Assembly (NCBI GenBank): GCA_902767385.1 | Contig: CACXHA010000021.1 | Coordinates: forward strand, 1-10,728 | Source of the DNA: an uncultured Elusimicrobium sp. | GTDB taxonomy: Bacteria; Elusimicrobiota; Elusimicrobia; Elusimicrobiales; Elusimicrobiaceae | Direction of reading: 5' to 3' | Length of the DNA stretch: 10,728 bases | Shown here: one piece after another, positions 1-6,356 of the stretch | How the letters are laid out: each line of letters begins with the position of its first letter | Position numbering within the stretch: position 1 is the stretch's first letter | Notes under the pieces: model-generated | Databases searched by the model: none | The model's input: only the letters and a program-made list of their open reading frames with translations | Told to the model about the DNA's origin: nothing | Position numbers and translations under genes: made by a program

Positions 1-599
1 AAAATAGCATCTTTGTTTTCATTAAGCCACCGGCGGTGCAACTTATAATCCGGGCAATATTGGGCCACTAAATTCCAGTATTCTTGCCCATGATTCATAT
101 ACGTTAAGTGGCACAACTCGTGCACGATTAAATAATCTTGTACGGCGTTTGGCATCTTCACAATTCGGTAAGAAAAATTGAGGTTTTTCTTGCCCGAACA
201 ACTGGCCCACAAGGTTTGTTGGTCTTTAATAAAAATCTGGTTAAATTCCACGCCCATTTTTTGAGCCCACTCGGTCGTTTTTTGCACCAGCGTTTCTTTG
301 GCATTGTTTTTAAGCCAGTCCGTCACAAGTGCGGACGGATCGTCCTGCTGGGTTTGCAGATATACGTGGAAAATTTTGCCGTCAAACGCTACGCCCGGTT
401 CTTGGTCCGGCGTTAGGTACAGTTGGGCCGGGAATAAATCCCCGTTATAAAGTACTTTATTATCGTGAGGAACCGGCGTGGCGGCCTGTGCGGTTTGGGT
501 TTCTTTAGATGCAGGGAGGCCAAACACTTCAGGGAGATCTTTTTTAAGGCGTTCCAGAAATAGTTTTACGTCGCTAATTACAGTTTGTGTATCTGCCAT
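1..599 (-). CDS. YgjP/DUF45-family (SprT-like) zinc metallopeptidase, 3' end cut by window edge
   Basis: Translating the minus strand from ATG at 599-597 gives 199 open codons to the window edge with no stop, so the C-terminal tail is missing. Residues 130-196 carry the signature of the DUF45/YgjP family: LWASCSGKKNLNFSYRIV, then the zinc motif HELCH at 160-164, then MNHGQEYW at 168-175 with His170 as the probable third ligand, and a YKLHRRWL segment near the end. In this family a chain of about 230 residues is usual, so little is lost. Residues 30-48 look like a flexible Ala/Pro/Thr-rich linker between an N-terminal helix and the family fold. The substrate of these proteins is largely unknown; a cytosolic metal-dependent hydrolase or protease is the family-level expectation. 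The start follows an extended -10 box by 6 bp and has no Shine-Dalgarno. It is divergent from gcvT and functionally unrelated as far as can be seen. Confidence 0.9.
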   Translation of the reverse strand, partial: MADTQTVISDVKLFLERLKKDLPEVFGLPASKETQTAQAATPVPHDNKVLYNGDLFPAQLYLTPDQEPGVAFDGKIFHVYLQTQQDDPSALVTDWLKNNAKETLVQKTTEWAQKMGVEFNQIFIKDQQTLWASCSGKKNLNFSYRIVKMPNAVQDYLIVHELCHLTYMNHGQEYWNLVAQYCPDYKLHRRWLNENKDAI

Positions 600-605
600 A
601 AATAT

Positions 606-614
606 ATTATAGCA
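606..614 (-). promoter_or_regulatory. Extended -10 promoter of the DUF45 gene, apparently leaderless
   Basis: On the minus strand TATAAT occupies 611-606 and is preceded by TGC (614-612), a perfect extended -10 (TGnTATAAT). No convincing -35 hexamer lies 16-18 bp upstream, as is usual for extended -10 promoters. Only 6 bases separate the box from the ATG at 599, so the expected transcription start falls on or within a base or so of the start codon. Confidence 0.6.
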
Positions 615-617
615 AAC

Positions 618-646
618 TTGCGGAAAAGGCCTTTTAATTATACAAT
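618..646 (+). promoter_or_regulatory. Sigma70-type promoter of the gcv operon, apparently leaderless
   Basis: TTGCGG (618-623), a 17-bp spacer and TACAAT (641-646) form a good housekeeping promoter. The -10 box ends 6 bases before the gcvT ATG at 653, so transcription should begin at the start codon itself. No purine-rich ribosome binding site precedes that ATG. There is no room for a leader or a glycine riboswitch. Confidence 0.6.
624..635. promoter_or_regulatory. Perfect 12-bp palindrome between divergent promoters, candidate operator
   Basis: AAAAGGCCTTTT at 624-635 is a perfect inverted repeat. It begins directly after the gcvT -35 hexamer, fills most of the gcvT promoter spacer, and covers the -35 position of the opposite promoter. 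A protein bound here could affect both genes. No second copy was seen in the window, and a 12-bp palindrome could occur by chance. Confidence 0.35.
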
Positions 647-652
647 GAACTT

Positions 653-1729
653 ATGACACACACTTTGAGAAAAACCGCCCTTTGCGCCGCGTGCGAAAAA
701 GCCGGCGGTAAAATGGTAGATTTCCACGGGTGGTTGTTACCCGTCCAATTTGACAGTATTATTGCCGAACATCACGCCGTGCGTAACGCATGCGGGATGT
801 TTGATGTGTCCCACATGGGGCAAATACGTATTGTCGGTAAAGAGGCATTGCACCTCTTGCAATATGTCAGTTGTAACATCATTAAAAGCGGTGCCAATGA
901 GGGTACCTATTTCCATATGCTGACCGAGCAGGGTACGATTATTGACGATGCCATTGCGTTTTGCCTGGGGCAAGAGGAATTTTTAGTGGTGGTCAATGCC
1001 GCCTGTGTAGATGAAGATTTCGCCTGGCTTACAAAGCAAGCCGCCGCTTTTAAGGTAACCGTTACCAACGAAAGTGACCAGTGGGGCATGATTGCTTTGC
1101 AAGGCCCTACCGCTGTAGGGATTGCGGATAAAATTTTGCCCGGTGTAATAGATTTGCCGCGCTTTCACATTAAAGAAATTGAACTTTTTGGCGCCAAAGG
1201 GTACGTAACCCGTACGGGATACACCGGCGAGGACGGCGTAGAAATTATGCTACCTAACGGTCAAATTGAGGCATTGTGGAATGCGCTACTTAAGTTAGGG
1301 GTTAAACCTTGCGGATTAGGGGCACGCGACGTGCTGCGCCTGGAAGCAGGGTACCTGTTAAACGGGGCCGACGCCAACCAAACCAAAACGCCCTATGAAG
1401 CCAACTGCGGTTGGGTGGTAAAATTAACCAAGGAGAATTTCATCGGTAAAGCGGCCTTAGAGGCTAAAAAAGCCGCGGGTTTTAAAACAAAGTTAAAAGC
1501 GTTTAAGCTTAAAACCCCGGGTGTTCCGCGTGAAGGATGCAAAGTTTTTTACCAAGGCATAGAAACCGGCGTACTGACTAGCGGTACGTTTTCGCCTTTA
1601 TTCAAGGGGATTGCCGTAGGGTACGTAGCGAGTGAAATTGCTGTGGGAGCGGAAGTGGAAATAGAAATCCATGGGCGCAAAGTGCCGGCTGAAGTTGTTA
1701 AAACACCGTTTTATAAAAATAGAGTTTAA
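653..1729 (+). CDS. gcvT: Glycine cleavage system T protein (aminomethyltransferase)
   Basis: GcvT transfers the methylene carbon from the aminomethyl-lipoyl arm of GcvH to tetrahydrofolate, releasing ammonia and giving 5,10-methylene-THF in the cytoplasm. The 358-residue length is normal for the family. Visible signatures are GGKMVDFHGW near residues 18-27, FDVSHMGQI at 50-58, GTIIDD at 94-99 (with the conserved folate-site Asp), GYTGEDGVEIM at 189-199 and GLGARDVLRLEAG at 221-233, followed by the C-terminal GcvT barrel domain with NFIGKAAL. The ATG at 653 gives the N-terminal length expected from homologues; the ATG at 645 opens only a three-codon frame. There is no Shine-Dalgarno, and the promoter position suggests a leaderless message. 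It is the first gene of the gcvT-H-PA-PB cluster, and gcvH follows after 9 bp. Confidence 0.97.
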   Translation: MTHTLRKTALCAACEKAGGKMVDFHGWLLPVQFDSIIAEHHAVRNACGMFDVSHMGQIRIVGKEALHLLQYVSCNIIKSGANEGTYFHMLTEQGTIIDDAIAFCLGQEEFLVVVNAACVDEDFAWLTKQAAAFKVTVTNESDQWGMIALQGPTAVGIADKILPGVIDLPRFHIKEIELFGAKGYVTRTGYTGEDGVEIMLPNGQIEALWNALLKLGVKPCGLGARDVLRLEAGYLLNGADANQTKTPYEANCGWVVKLTKENFIGKAALEAKKAAGFKTKLKAFKLKTPGVPREGCKVFYQGIETGVLTSGTFSPLFKGIAVGYVASEIAVGAEVEIEIHGRKVPAEVVKTPFYKNRV

Positions 1730-1733
1730 GGAG
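1730..1733 (+). promoter_or_regulatory. Shine-Dalgarno that fixes the gcvH start
   Basis: GGAG at 1730-1733, within TTTAAGGAGTG, lies 5 bases before ATG at 1739. It overlaps the alternative GTG at 1733, which therefore cannot use it, so the ATG is preferred. Confidence 0.75.
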
Positions 1734-1738
1734 TGAAT

Positions 1739-2119
1739 ATGTATAATCAAGAGAATTGCCGTTTTTTAAAAACCCACGAGTGGGCATTTGTGGAAGGTGA
1801 AAATGCCGTCGTAGGTATTTCTAACCATGCGCAAGAAGAAATCAGCGATATTGTGTTTGTAGATTTGCCCAAAGTAGGCCGTCAAGTAAAAGTGGGCGAA
1901 AACTGTTGTGTGATTGAATCGGTAAAGTCCGCCAGCGAAATTTATGCACCTGTATCCGGTGAAATTGTAGCTGTCAACGAAGCGTTAAATAGTGACCCGG
2001 CGCTAGTCAACCGGGAACCGCATGCCGGCGGGTGGTTGTTTAAAATCAAAATGGCAGACCCCAATGAAGTAAACGCACTTTTAGACTTTGCCGCTTACAG
2101 TGCTACGATTGCTAAATAA
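1739..2119 (+). CDS. gcvH: Glycine cleavage system H protein (lipoyl carrier)
   Basis: GcvH is the small swinging-arm protein that shuttles the aminomethyl intermediate between the P, T and L proteins. From ATG 1739 the product is 126 residues, the usual size. It opens with the family hallmark FLKTHEWA (9-16). The lipoyl domain is clear: IESVKSASEIYAPVSGEI at 59-76, with Lys63 the lipoylation site, followed by NEALNSDPALVN and the conserved GGWLFKI near 97-103. A GTG at 1733 would add two residues but sits on the ribosome binding site. The gene follows gcvT by 9 bp and is followed by a strong intrinsic-terminator hairpin before gcvPA. The lipoate-family protein encoded at 4981 is the likely modifying enzyme, by inference from location. 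Confidence 0.97.
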   Translation: MYNQENCRFLKTHEWAFVEGENAVVGISNHAQEEISDIVFVDLPKVGRQVKVGENCCVIESVKSASEIYAPVSGEIVAVNEALNSDPALVNREPHAGGWLFKIKMADPNEVNALLDFAAYSATIAK

Positions 2120-2125
2120 GTAAAC

Positions 2126-2151
2126 CCCCCGCCTAAGCGGGGGAATTTTTT
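2126..2151 (+). terminator. Intrinsic terminator or attenuator inside the gcv cluster
   Basis: A 7-bp all-G/C stem (CCCCCGC at 2126-2132 with GCGGGGG at 2137-2143) and a 4-base CTAA loop are followed by AA and six T (2146-2151). This is a canonical rho-independent terminator. It lies 7 bp after the gcvH stop and 16 bp before gcvPA. The gap after it shows no convincing promoter, so it probably acts as a partial terminator that lowers gcvPA/PB relative to gcvT/H. Confidence 0.85.
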
Positions 2152-2166
2152 ATATAGGACGTTGTT

Positions 2167-3492
2167 ATGTTTATTCCAAACACACTAGAAGACCAAAAGG
2201 CCATGCTGGCCAAAATCGGGGCCAAAGATATTAAAGAGCTGCTGGCGCAAATCCCGCAAGAGTTTTTGTACCCGGCTTTAGATTTACCCCAAGCACTTAC
2301 CGAGCAAGAACTGGCGGCCCATGTGCAAGAACTGGCGGCCAAAAATAAACCTTTAAAAAACTTTATCGGCGCGGGGATGTATGAACATTTTATTCCCGCC
2401 GCGGTGCCGGCATTATCGTCGCGCGGGGAGTTTTTAACGGCGTACACGCCTTATCAGGCTGAGGCCAGCCAGGGCACCTTGCAGACCATTTATGAGTTTC
2501 AAAGCTGCATGTGTGCGCTCCTTAATATGGACGTGGCAACCGCTTCTCATTACGACGGTGCTACTGCCATGACGGAGGCTGCCTTGGCGGCCCACCGGAT
2601 TACCGGGCGCAAGGAAGTTGTGGTGTCTACCCTGTTACATCCGCACTACAAAGAGGTGCTCAAAACGTATACCCGCCACATGGGGATTAGCTTGGTAGAG
2701 GCAAAAGTTACCGATGACGGAGTGTTAGATTTAGAGGCATTAAAAGCCCAACTAAACGACCAAACTGCCTGTTTTATTTTGCAAACGCCTAACTTTGTAG
2801 GACATTTGGAAGAGGCGCAAGCTATTTCTTCTTTGGTGCATGCGGCGGGGGCGCTGTTGGTAGCGGTAGTGAATCCGATTTCATTGGGTGTGGTGCAAAC
2901 CCCCGGTGAATATGATGCCGACTTTGCCGTTTGTGAAGGGCAACCGCTAGGAAATTCCATGAGTTTTGGAGGCCCGGGTTTAGGTGTGATGACCGCTAAA
3001 AAAGCGTATGTGCGCCAACTGCCCGGACGCATGGTAGGGATTGCCAAAGATAAAGACGGCAAGCGTGCTTTTGTACTTACTTTACAAGCCCGGGAGCAGC
3101 ATATCCGCCGCGAAAAAGCTGCTTCTAACATCTGTTCCAACGAAGCGTTGTGTGCGTTAAATGCGGTTATCTATTTGACGCTTTTGGGGCCGAAAGGTTT
3201 ACAAGAAGTAGCTCAATTAAATTTGGAACGTGCGCATACGTTGGCTGAAAAAATCAACGCCATGAGCGGATTTGCGGTCAACACGAAAACCCCGTTTTTT
3301 AATGAGTTTATCGTGCAGTGCCCGGTGGCGGCCGCCGAAGTTATTAAAAAGATGGCAGCCAAAGGAATTGCGGCCGGGTATGATTTGGGCCGGTTATGCC
3401 CGCAAATGAAAAATTGCTTACTCGTGTGCGCGACCGAAATGCGCATGCCCGAAGATTTACAAGCGTATGCCGATGCGCTAGGGGGGATTTAA
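2167..3492 (+). CDS. gcvPA: Glycine dehydrogenase (decarboxylating) subunit 1, P protein N-terminal half
   Basis: In the split P protein, this subunit pairs with GcvPB to form the PLP-dependent glycine decarboxylase. The 441-residue length fits GcvPA. The start MFIPNTLEDQKAML matches the family's typical MxYIPNTxEDxxxML opening. Further signatures are NFIGAGMYEHFIPAAV (65-80), LTAYTPYQAEASQG (90-103), SHYDGATAMTEAAL (127-140), SFGGPGLGVM and the highly conserved stretch with REQHIRREKA and SNICSN near residues 309-325. This half lacks the PLP lysine, as expected. A modest AGGA at 2156-2159 precedes ATG 2167 by 7 bases. Transcription must read through the terminator just upstream. gcvPB begins one base after this stop codon, so the two subunits are probably translated together. 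Confidence 0.97.
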   Translation: MFIPNTLEDQKAMLAKIGAKDIKELLAQIPQEFLYPALDLPQALTEQELAAHVQELAAKNKPLKNFIGAGMYEHFIPAAVPALSSRGEFLTAYTPYQAEASQGTLQTIYEFQSCMCALLNMDVATASHYDGATAMTEAALAAHRITGRKEVVVSTLLHPHYKEVLKTYTRHMGISLVEAKVTDDGVLDLEALKAQLNDQTACFILQTPNFVGHLEEAQAISSLVHAAGALLVAVVNPISLGVVQTPGEYDADFAVCEGQPLGNSMSFGGPGLGVMTAKKAYVRQLPGRMVGIAKDKDGKRAFVLTLQAREQHIRREKAASNICSNEALCALNAVIYLTLLGPKGLQEVAQLNLERAHTLAEKINAMSGFAVNTKTPFFNEFIVQCPVAAAEVIKKMAAKGIAAGYDLGRLCPQMKNCLLVCATEMRMPEDLQAYADALGGI

Positions 3493-3493
3493 C

Positions 3494-4939
3494 ATGCAAG
3501 AAATTTTGAAAAACGAACTTTCTATTGAAAAATCCCGCCCCGGGCGGCGCGGGGTGCGCTTTGCGCAAACACAAAAACAGGCAGCCGATTATTTACCCGC
3601 CGGATTGCTGCGCAGAAGCGAGCTTAATTTGCCACAGTTGAGTGAATTTGATACGGTGCGCCACTTTACGCGTTTATCGCAACAAAATTACAGTTTAGAT
3701 GCGCAGTTTTATCCGCTGGGGTCTTGTACGATGAAGTATAACCCCAAGTCCTATGACGTGTTAAGTGCTCTGCCCGGTTTTGCAAGTGCACACCCGTTTG
3801 CACCCGAAAGCGCGGTGCAAGGTACATTGGAATTGGCGTACAACTTGCAAGAACTTCTTAAAAAAGTGACGGGATTAGCCGCGTTTACTTTACAGCCGGC
3901 GGCCGGAGCGCATGGAGAGCTGACCGGTATTTTGACCGCGCGTGCTTATCACGACGCGCATAACGGACAAAACCGCACCGAAGTTATTGTGCCCGATACG
4001 GCCCACGGCACCAACCCCGCTACGGCCAATATGGCAGGATATCAGGTAATCAATATTAAATCGGCTCCCAACGGATGCGTAGATAAAGAAGCCTTAAAGG
4101 CGGCCTTGAGTGAAAAGACCGCGGTTGTGATGCTGACCGTTCCTAATACGGTGGGTTTGTTTGAGCCGGAAATTAAAGAAATTGCCGAATTGGTGCACAG
4201 CGTAGGGGCTCTGCTTTACATGGACGGAGCTAATTTCAATGCTTTAATCGGTCTAGCCAAACCGGCTGATTTTGGCGTGGATATTATGCATTTAAACTTG
4301 CATAAAACGTTTGCGGCTCCGCATGGCGGCGGCGGGCCCGGTTCCGGACCGGTAGGTGCAACCGCGCATGTAGCTCCGTTCTTGCCGCACCCGATTGTAT
4401 CGCTTAAAAACGGTCAATACACGTTGGACGATCAGCGTTCGGAAAGCCAAAACCGCATGAAGGCATTTTATGGCAATATGGCGGTGGTCATCCGCGGATA
4501 TTGTTACTTGCGCCAATTTGATAAAGAGACGCTCAAAACGATTGCGCAGAACGCTATTTTAAACGCCAATTATGTGCGTGCTTGTTTGAAAGGTAAGTTC
4601 AATGCTTTTTTTGATAGAAATTGTATGCACGAATGTGTTTTAACTCCGCCCGATCCGCACACCACCGGCGTACACACCAGCGATATTGCCAAACGGTTGT
4701 TAGATTACGGTTTTTACGCGCCGACGATTTATTTTCCGCTTATCGTACCGGAGGCCCTGATGGTAGAGCCGACGGAGACGGAAAATAAAGAGATGCTAGA
4801 CGCTTTTGTGGCTGCGATGGAACGGATTTACGAAGAAATCCAAACGGATCCGCAAGTCGTCAAAGACGCGCCGCATAATCAGCCGGTCAAGCGGATTGAT
4901 GAGGTGTCGGCCGCGCGGCAACCTAATTTAAGATGGTAA
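3494..4939 (+). CDS. gcvPB: Glycine dehydrogenase (decarboxylating) subunit 2, PLP-binding half of P protein
   Basis: This is the catalytic half of the split P protein: glycine condenses with PLP, CO2 is lost, and the aminomethyl group passes to lipoyl-GcvH. The 481-residue length is normal. Key motifs are YPLGSCTMKYNPK (73-85), LQPAAGAHGELTG (133-145), DTAHGTNPATANM (168-180), the NLHKTF motif with the PLP-binding Lys271, and the glycine-rich APHGGGGPGSGPVG (275-288). The C-terminal part includes YFPLIVPEALMVEPTETE. The ribosome binding site appears to be the G-run at 3481-3486, inside the last codons of gcvPA; the genes are one base apart. It is the last gcv gene in the window, and the L protein is not encoded nearby. 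A GC-rich hairpin follows at 4944-4966. Confidence 0.97.
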   Translation: MQEILKNELSIEKSRPGRRGVRFAQTQKQAADYLPAGLLRRSELNLPQLSEFDTVRHFTRLSQQNYSLDAQFYPLGSCTMKYNPKSYDVLSALPGFASAHPFAPESAVQGTLELAYNLQELLKKVTGLAAFTLQPAAGAHGELTGILTARAYHDAHNGQNRTEVIVPDTAHGTNPATANMAGYQVINIKSAPNGCVDKEALKAALSEKTAVVMLTVPNTVGLFEPEIKEIAELVHSVGALLYMDGANFNALIGLAKPADFGVDIMHLNLHKTFAAPHGGGGPGSGPVGATAHVAPFLPHPIVSLKNGQYTLDDQRSESQNRMKAFYGNMAVVIRGYCYLRQFDKETLKTIAQNAILNANYVRACLKGKFNAFFDRNCMHECVLTPPDPHTTGVHTSDIAKRLLDYGFYAPTIYFPLIVPEALMVEPTETENKEMLDAFVAAMERIYEEIQTDPQVVKDAPHNQPVKRIDEVSAARQPNLRW

Positions 4940-4943
4940 AAAT

Positions 4944-4966
4944 TGGCCTGCCTTCAAGGCAGGCCA
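4944..4966. terminator. Strong 10-bp hairpin after gcvPB, weak terminator on the plus strand
   Basis: TGGCCTGCCT (4944-4953) pairs perfectly with AGGCAGGCCA (4957-4966) around a 3-base loop. Downstream on the plus strand there are only three T, so termination may be inefficient or rho-assisted. On the minus strand the same hairpin would be followed by AATTTTTA, a better U-tract, although no minus-strand gene is seen there. It may also serve as a stabilising 3' end for the gcv mRNA. Confidence 0.5.
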
Positions 4967-4980
4967 TTTGACTAAAGAAC

Positions 4981-5673
4981 ATGTTACTGACCACACCTGC
5001 GTTAAATGTGTTTGAGCACATGGCACTTGATGAAGTACTTGTCCGAGCGCGAGCAAGTGCAAACACATTACGCTTTTATCGCTGGGTAGAAGGCCCGGCC
5101 GTTACGTTTGGGTATGCCCAATTTATAAGCGAGGTGCGCCGCGCCGTACAAGATCAACAGTTTGAGGGTGCAATTTGCCGCCGGCCCACCGGGGGCGGAG
5201 TTGTTTATCATATAGACGATCTTACCTTTTCACTCATTTTTTCGTCGCAAGATAGACCGGCGGAAATTTATAAAAAATTGCATGGTTCCATTCAAGCTGC
5301 GCTTGCTCTTAGCGGACTAGCGGCCCGCGCGTTTGGCCAAAAATTAACTGCGGCTGCGTATGCGCCCAGTCAAAATCATAATGCCAGTGCTTGTTTTGTA
5401 AACCCGGTGGAAAATGATTTGTTATTGGAAAACGGACAAAAAATGCTCGGCGGAGCAATCCGGCGGTTTGGTACGACGGTTCTTTATCAGGGGTCTTTGC
5501 AAGTGCCCGGTGCACGTGAAAACGAAACGTACAAACAAGCCGTTGTGAACGGTGTACGCAGCTTTTTAGGTACGGATTTACAGATTCAATCCGCGCAAGA
5601 AGTTTGGTTGCAAGAAGCGCGCAAATTGGCATTGGCGCAATATCAAACCCCTGCCTGGGCGGAGAAATTTTAA
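4981..5673 (+). CDS. Lipoate-protein ligase A / octanoyltransferase family protein
   Basis: Members of this biotin/lipoate-ligase fold attach lipoate or octanoate to carrier lysines such as GcvH Lys63. Seen here: a family N-terminus with MALDEVL (14-20), RRPTGGGVVYH at 67-77 (the RRxxGGGxVxH substrate-loop signature), and NDLLLENGQKMLGGAIRR (145-162) with the conserved Lys154. Cys138 (ACFVNP) sits where LipM-type octanoyltransferases have their catalytic cysteine, so ligase and octanoyltransferase are both possible. At 230 residues it is shorter than LplA (about 340) or LipM (about 280), so the accessory C-terminal domain is absent. The start ATG 4981 is forced by an in-frame TGA at 4969. No good Shine-Dalgarno or promoter is visible in front of it. 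Its place directly after gcvPB supports a role in activating GcvH. The next gene starts inside its stop codon. Confidence 0.85.
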   Translation: MLLTTPALNVFEHMALDEVLVRARASANTLRFYRWVEGPAVTFGYAQFISEVRRAVQDQQFEGAICRRPTGGGVVYHIDDLTFSLIFSSQDRPAEIYKKLHGSIQAALALSGLAARAFGQKLTAAAYAPSQNHNASACFVNPVENDLLLENGQKMLGGAIRRFGTTVLYQGSLQVPGARENETYKQAVVNGVRSFLGTDLQIQSAQEVWLQEARKLALAQYQTPAWAEKF

Positions 5674-6356
5674 TGAACCGTTTTTTAAAATTTTTACTGG
5701 CGTGTGTATTAGTTCCGGTAACGTGCTTGGTGGTGTGGCAAGATGTGCGTATTTTACTAGGCGTTTTAGAACACTTAAGTGCGGCAATTTATTTTATATT
5801 GGGGGGAGCCGTCTATGCGGGGATTCATTACAAATACTATACATTTTCCCGTATGTATGTGTTTATGCATGAGATGACCCACGCGGTGGCAGCTATTTTA
5901 TGCGGGGTGCGGATTAAAGATGTGCACGTGGGCAAAGAAAGCGGCTACGTTAAAATGAGCCATACCAATACCTTTATTGCATTAGCTCCTTATTTTGTGC
6001 CGGGGTATGTAGTGTGTGTGGCACTTTTGTATGCCTTGTTAAGTTTTTTTATGGACTTAACCCCCTACCGTCAAATAGTATTATTTTTAGTTGGGTTTTT
6101 TATGACGTTTCATTTTATCCAAACTTTCCATACCCTTTGGGAGGCAGATCAACCCGATTTAAAACTGGCGGGCGGGAAGTTCTTTTCGTGCGTGAGTATT
6201 GTGCTAGTCAATATGTTGGTGTTGGCGGTGGTGCTTAAAATTTTGTTCCCTCAAGACGTAGCCCTGTGGCAAGCCGTCAAAGAGGTAGTTAGCCAATTAA
6301 GCAGGGGAGGAAAAATTATAGTAAACTATATACTGGAGAAGATTAAACAAGTATGA
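5673..6356 (+). CDS. Integral-membrane HExxH protein, putative M50-like metallopeptidase
   Basis: I do not recognise a named family member. The 227-residue product has hydrophobic segments near residues 5-22, 37-51, 100-125, 134-150 and 171-192, so it is a multi-pass inner-membrane protein. HEMTH at 66-70 lies at the beginning of a hydrophobic helix (HEMTHAVAAILCG), as in M50/site-2-protease-like membrane metallopeptidases. It is followed by a GYVKM strand and APYFVPGY (105-112). A DQPDL segment (159-163) could give the third metal ligand, but this is a guess. The start ATG 5673 overlaps the upstream TAA by one base (TAATG) and has GGAG at 5661-5664. An in-frame ATG at 5604 lies within the upstream gene and has no such support. 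Its stop overlaps the AsmA-family start as ATGA, suggesting coupled production and an envelope-related role. Confidence 0.7.
   Translation: MNRFLKFLLACVLVPVTCLVVWQDVRILLGVLEHLSAAIYFILGGAVYAGIHYKYYTFSRMYVFMHEMTHAVAAILCGVRIKDVHVGKESGYVKMSHTNTFIALAPYFVPGYVVCVALLYALLSFFMDLTPYRQIVLFLVGFFMTFHFIQTFHTLWEADQPDLKLAGGKFFSCVSIVLVNMLVLAVVLKILFPQDVALWQAVKEVVSQLSRGGKIIVNYILEKIKQV

Noticed and set aside
138..416. 92-codon plus-strand open frame
   Set aside because: It lies wholly opposite the DUF45 metallopeptidase gene, whose product has clear zinc-site motifs on the minus strand. It has no recognisable domain.
600..652. Glycine riboswitch upstream of gcvT
   Set aside because: Many gcv operons have one, but only 53 bp separate the divergent start codons and the promoter ends 6 bp before ATG. 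There is no space for an aptamer.
1733..1735. GTG as the gcvH start
   Set aside because: The GTG overlaps the last G of the GGAG ribosome binding site. ATG 1739 has proper spacing and fits the family's N-terminus.
2304..2340. 16-bp direct repeat GCAAGAACTGGCGGCC inside gcvPA
   Set aside because: It is 21 bp apart and in frame, encoding a repeated QELAA helix segment. It is explained by the coding sequence and is not a mobile or regulatory repeat.
5604..5672. Upstream ATG for the membrane HExxH protein
   Set aside because: It lies inside the lipoate-family gene. ATG 5673 has a GGAG site and the common TAATG overlap, and begins a natural membrane-protein N-terminus.
6014..6238. 74-codon plus-strand open frame in another frame
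   Set aside because: It is embedded in the membrane HExxH gene and has no domain-like features, so it is a shadow frame.
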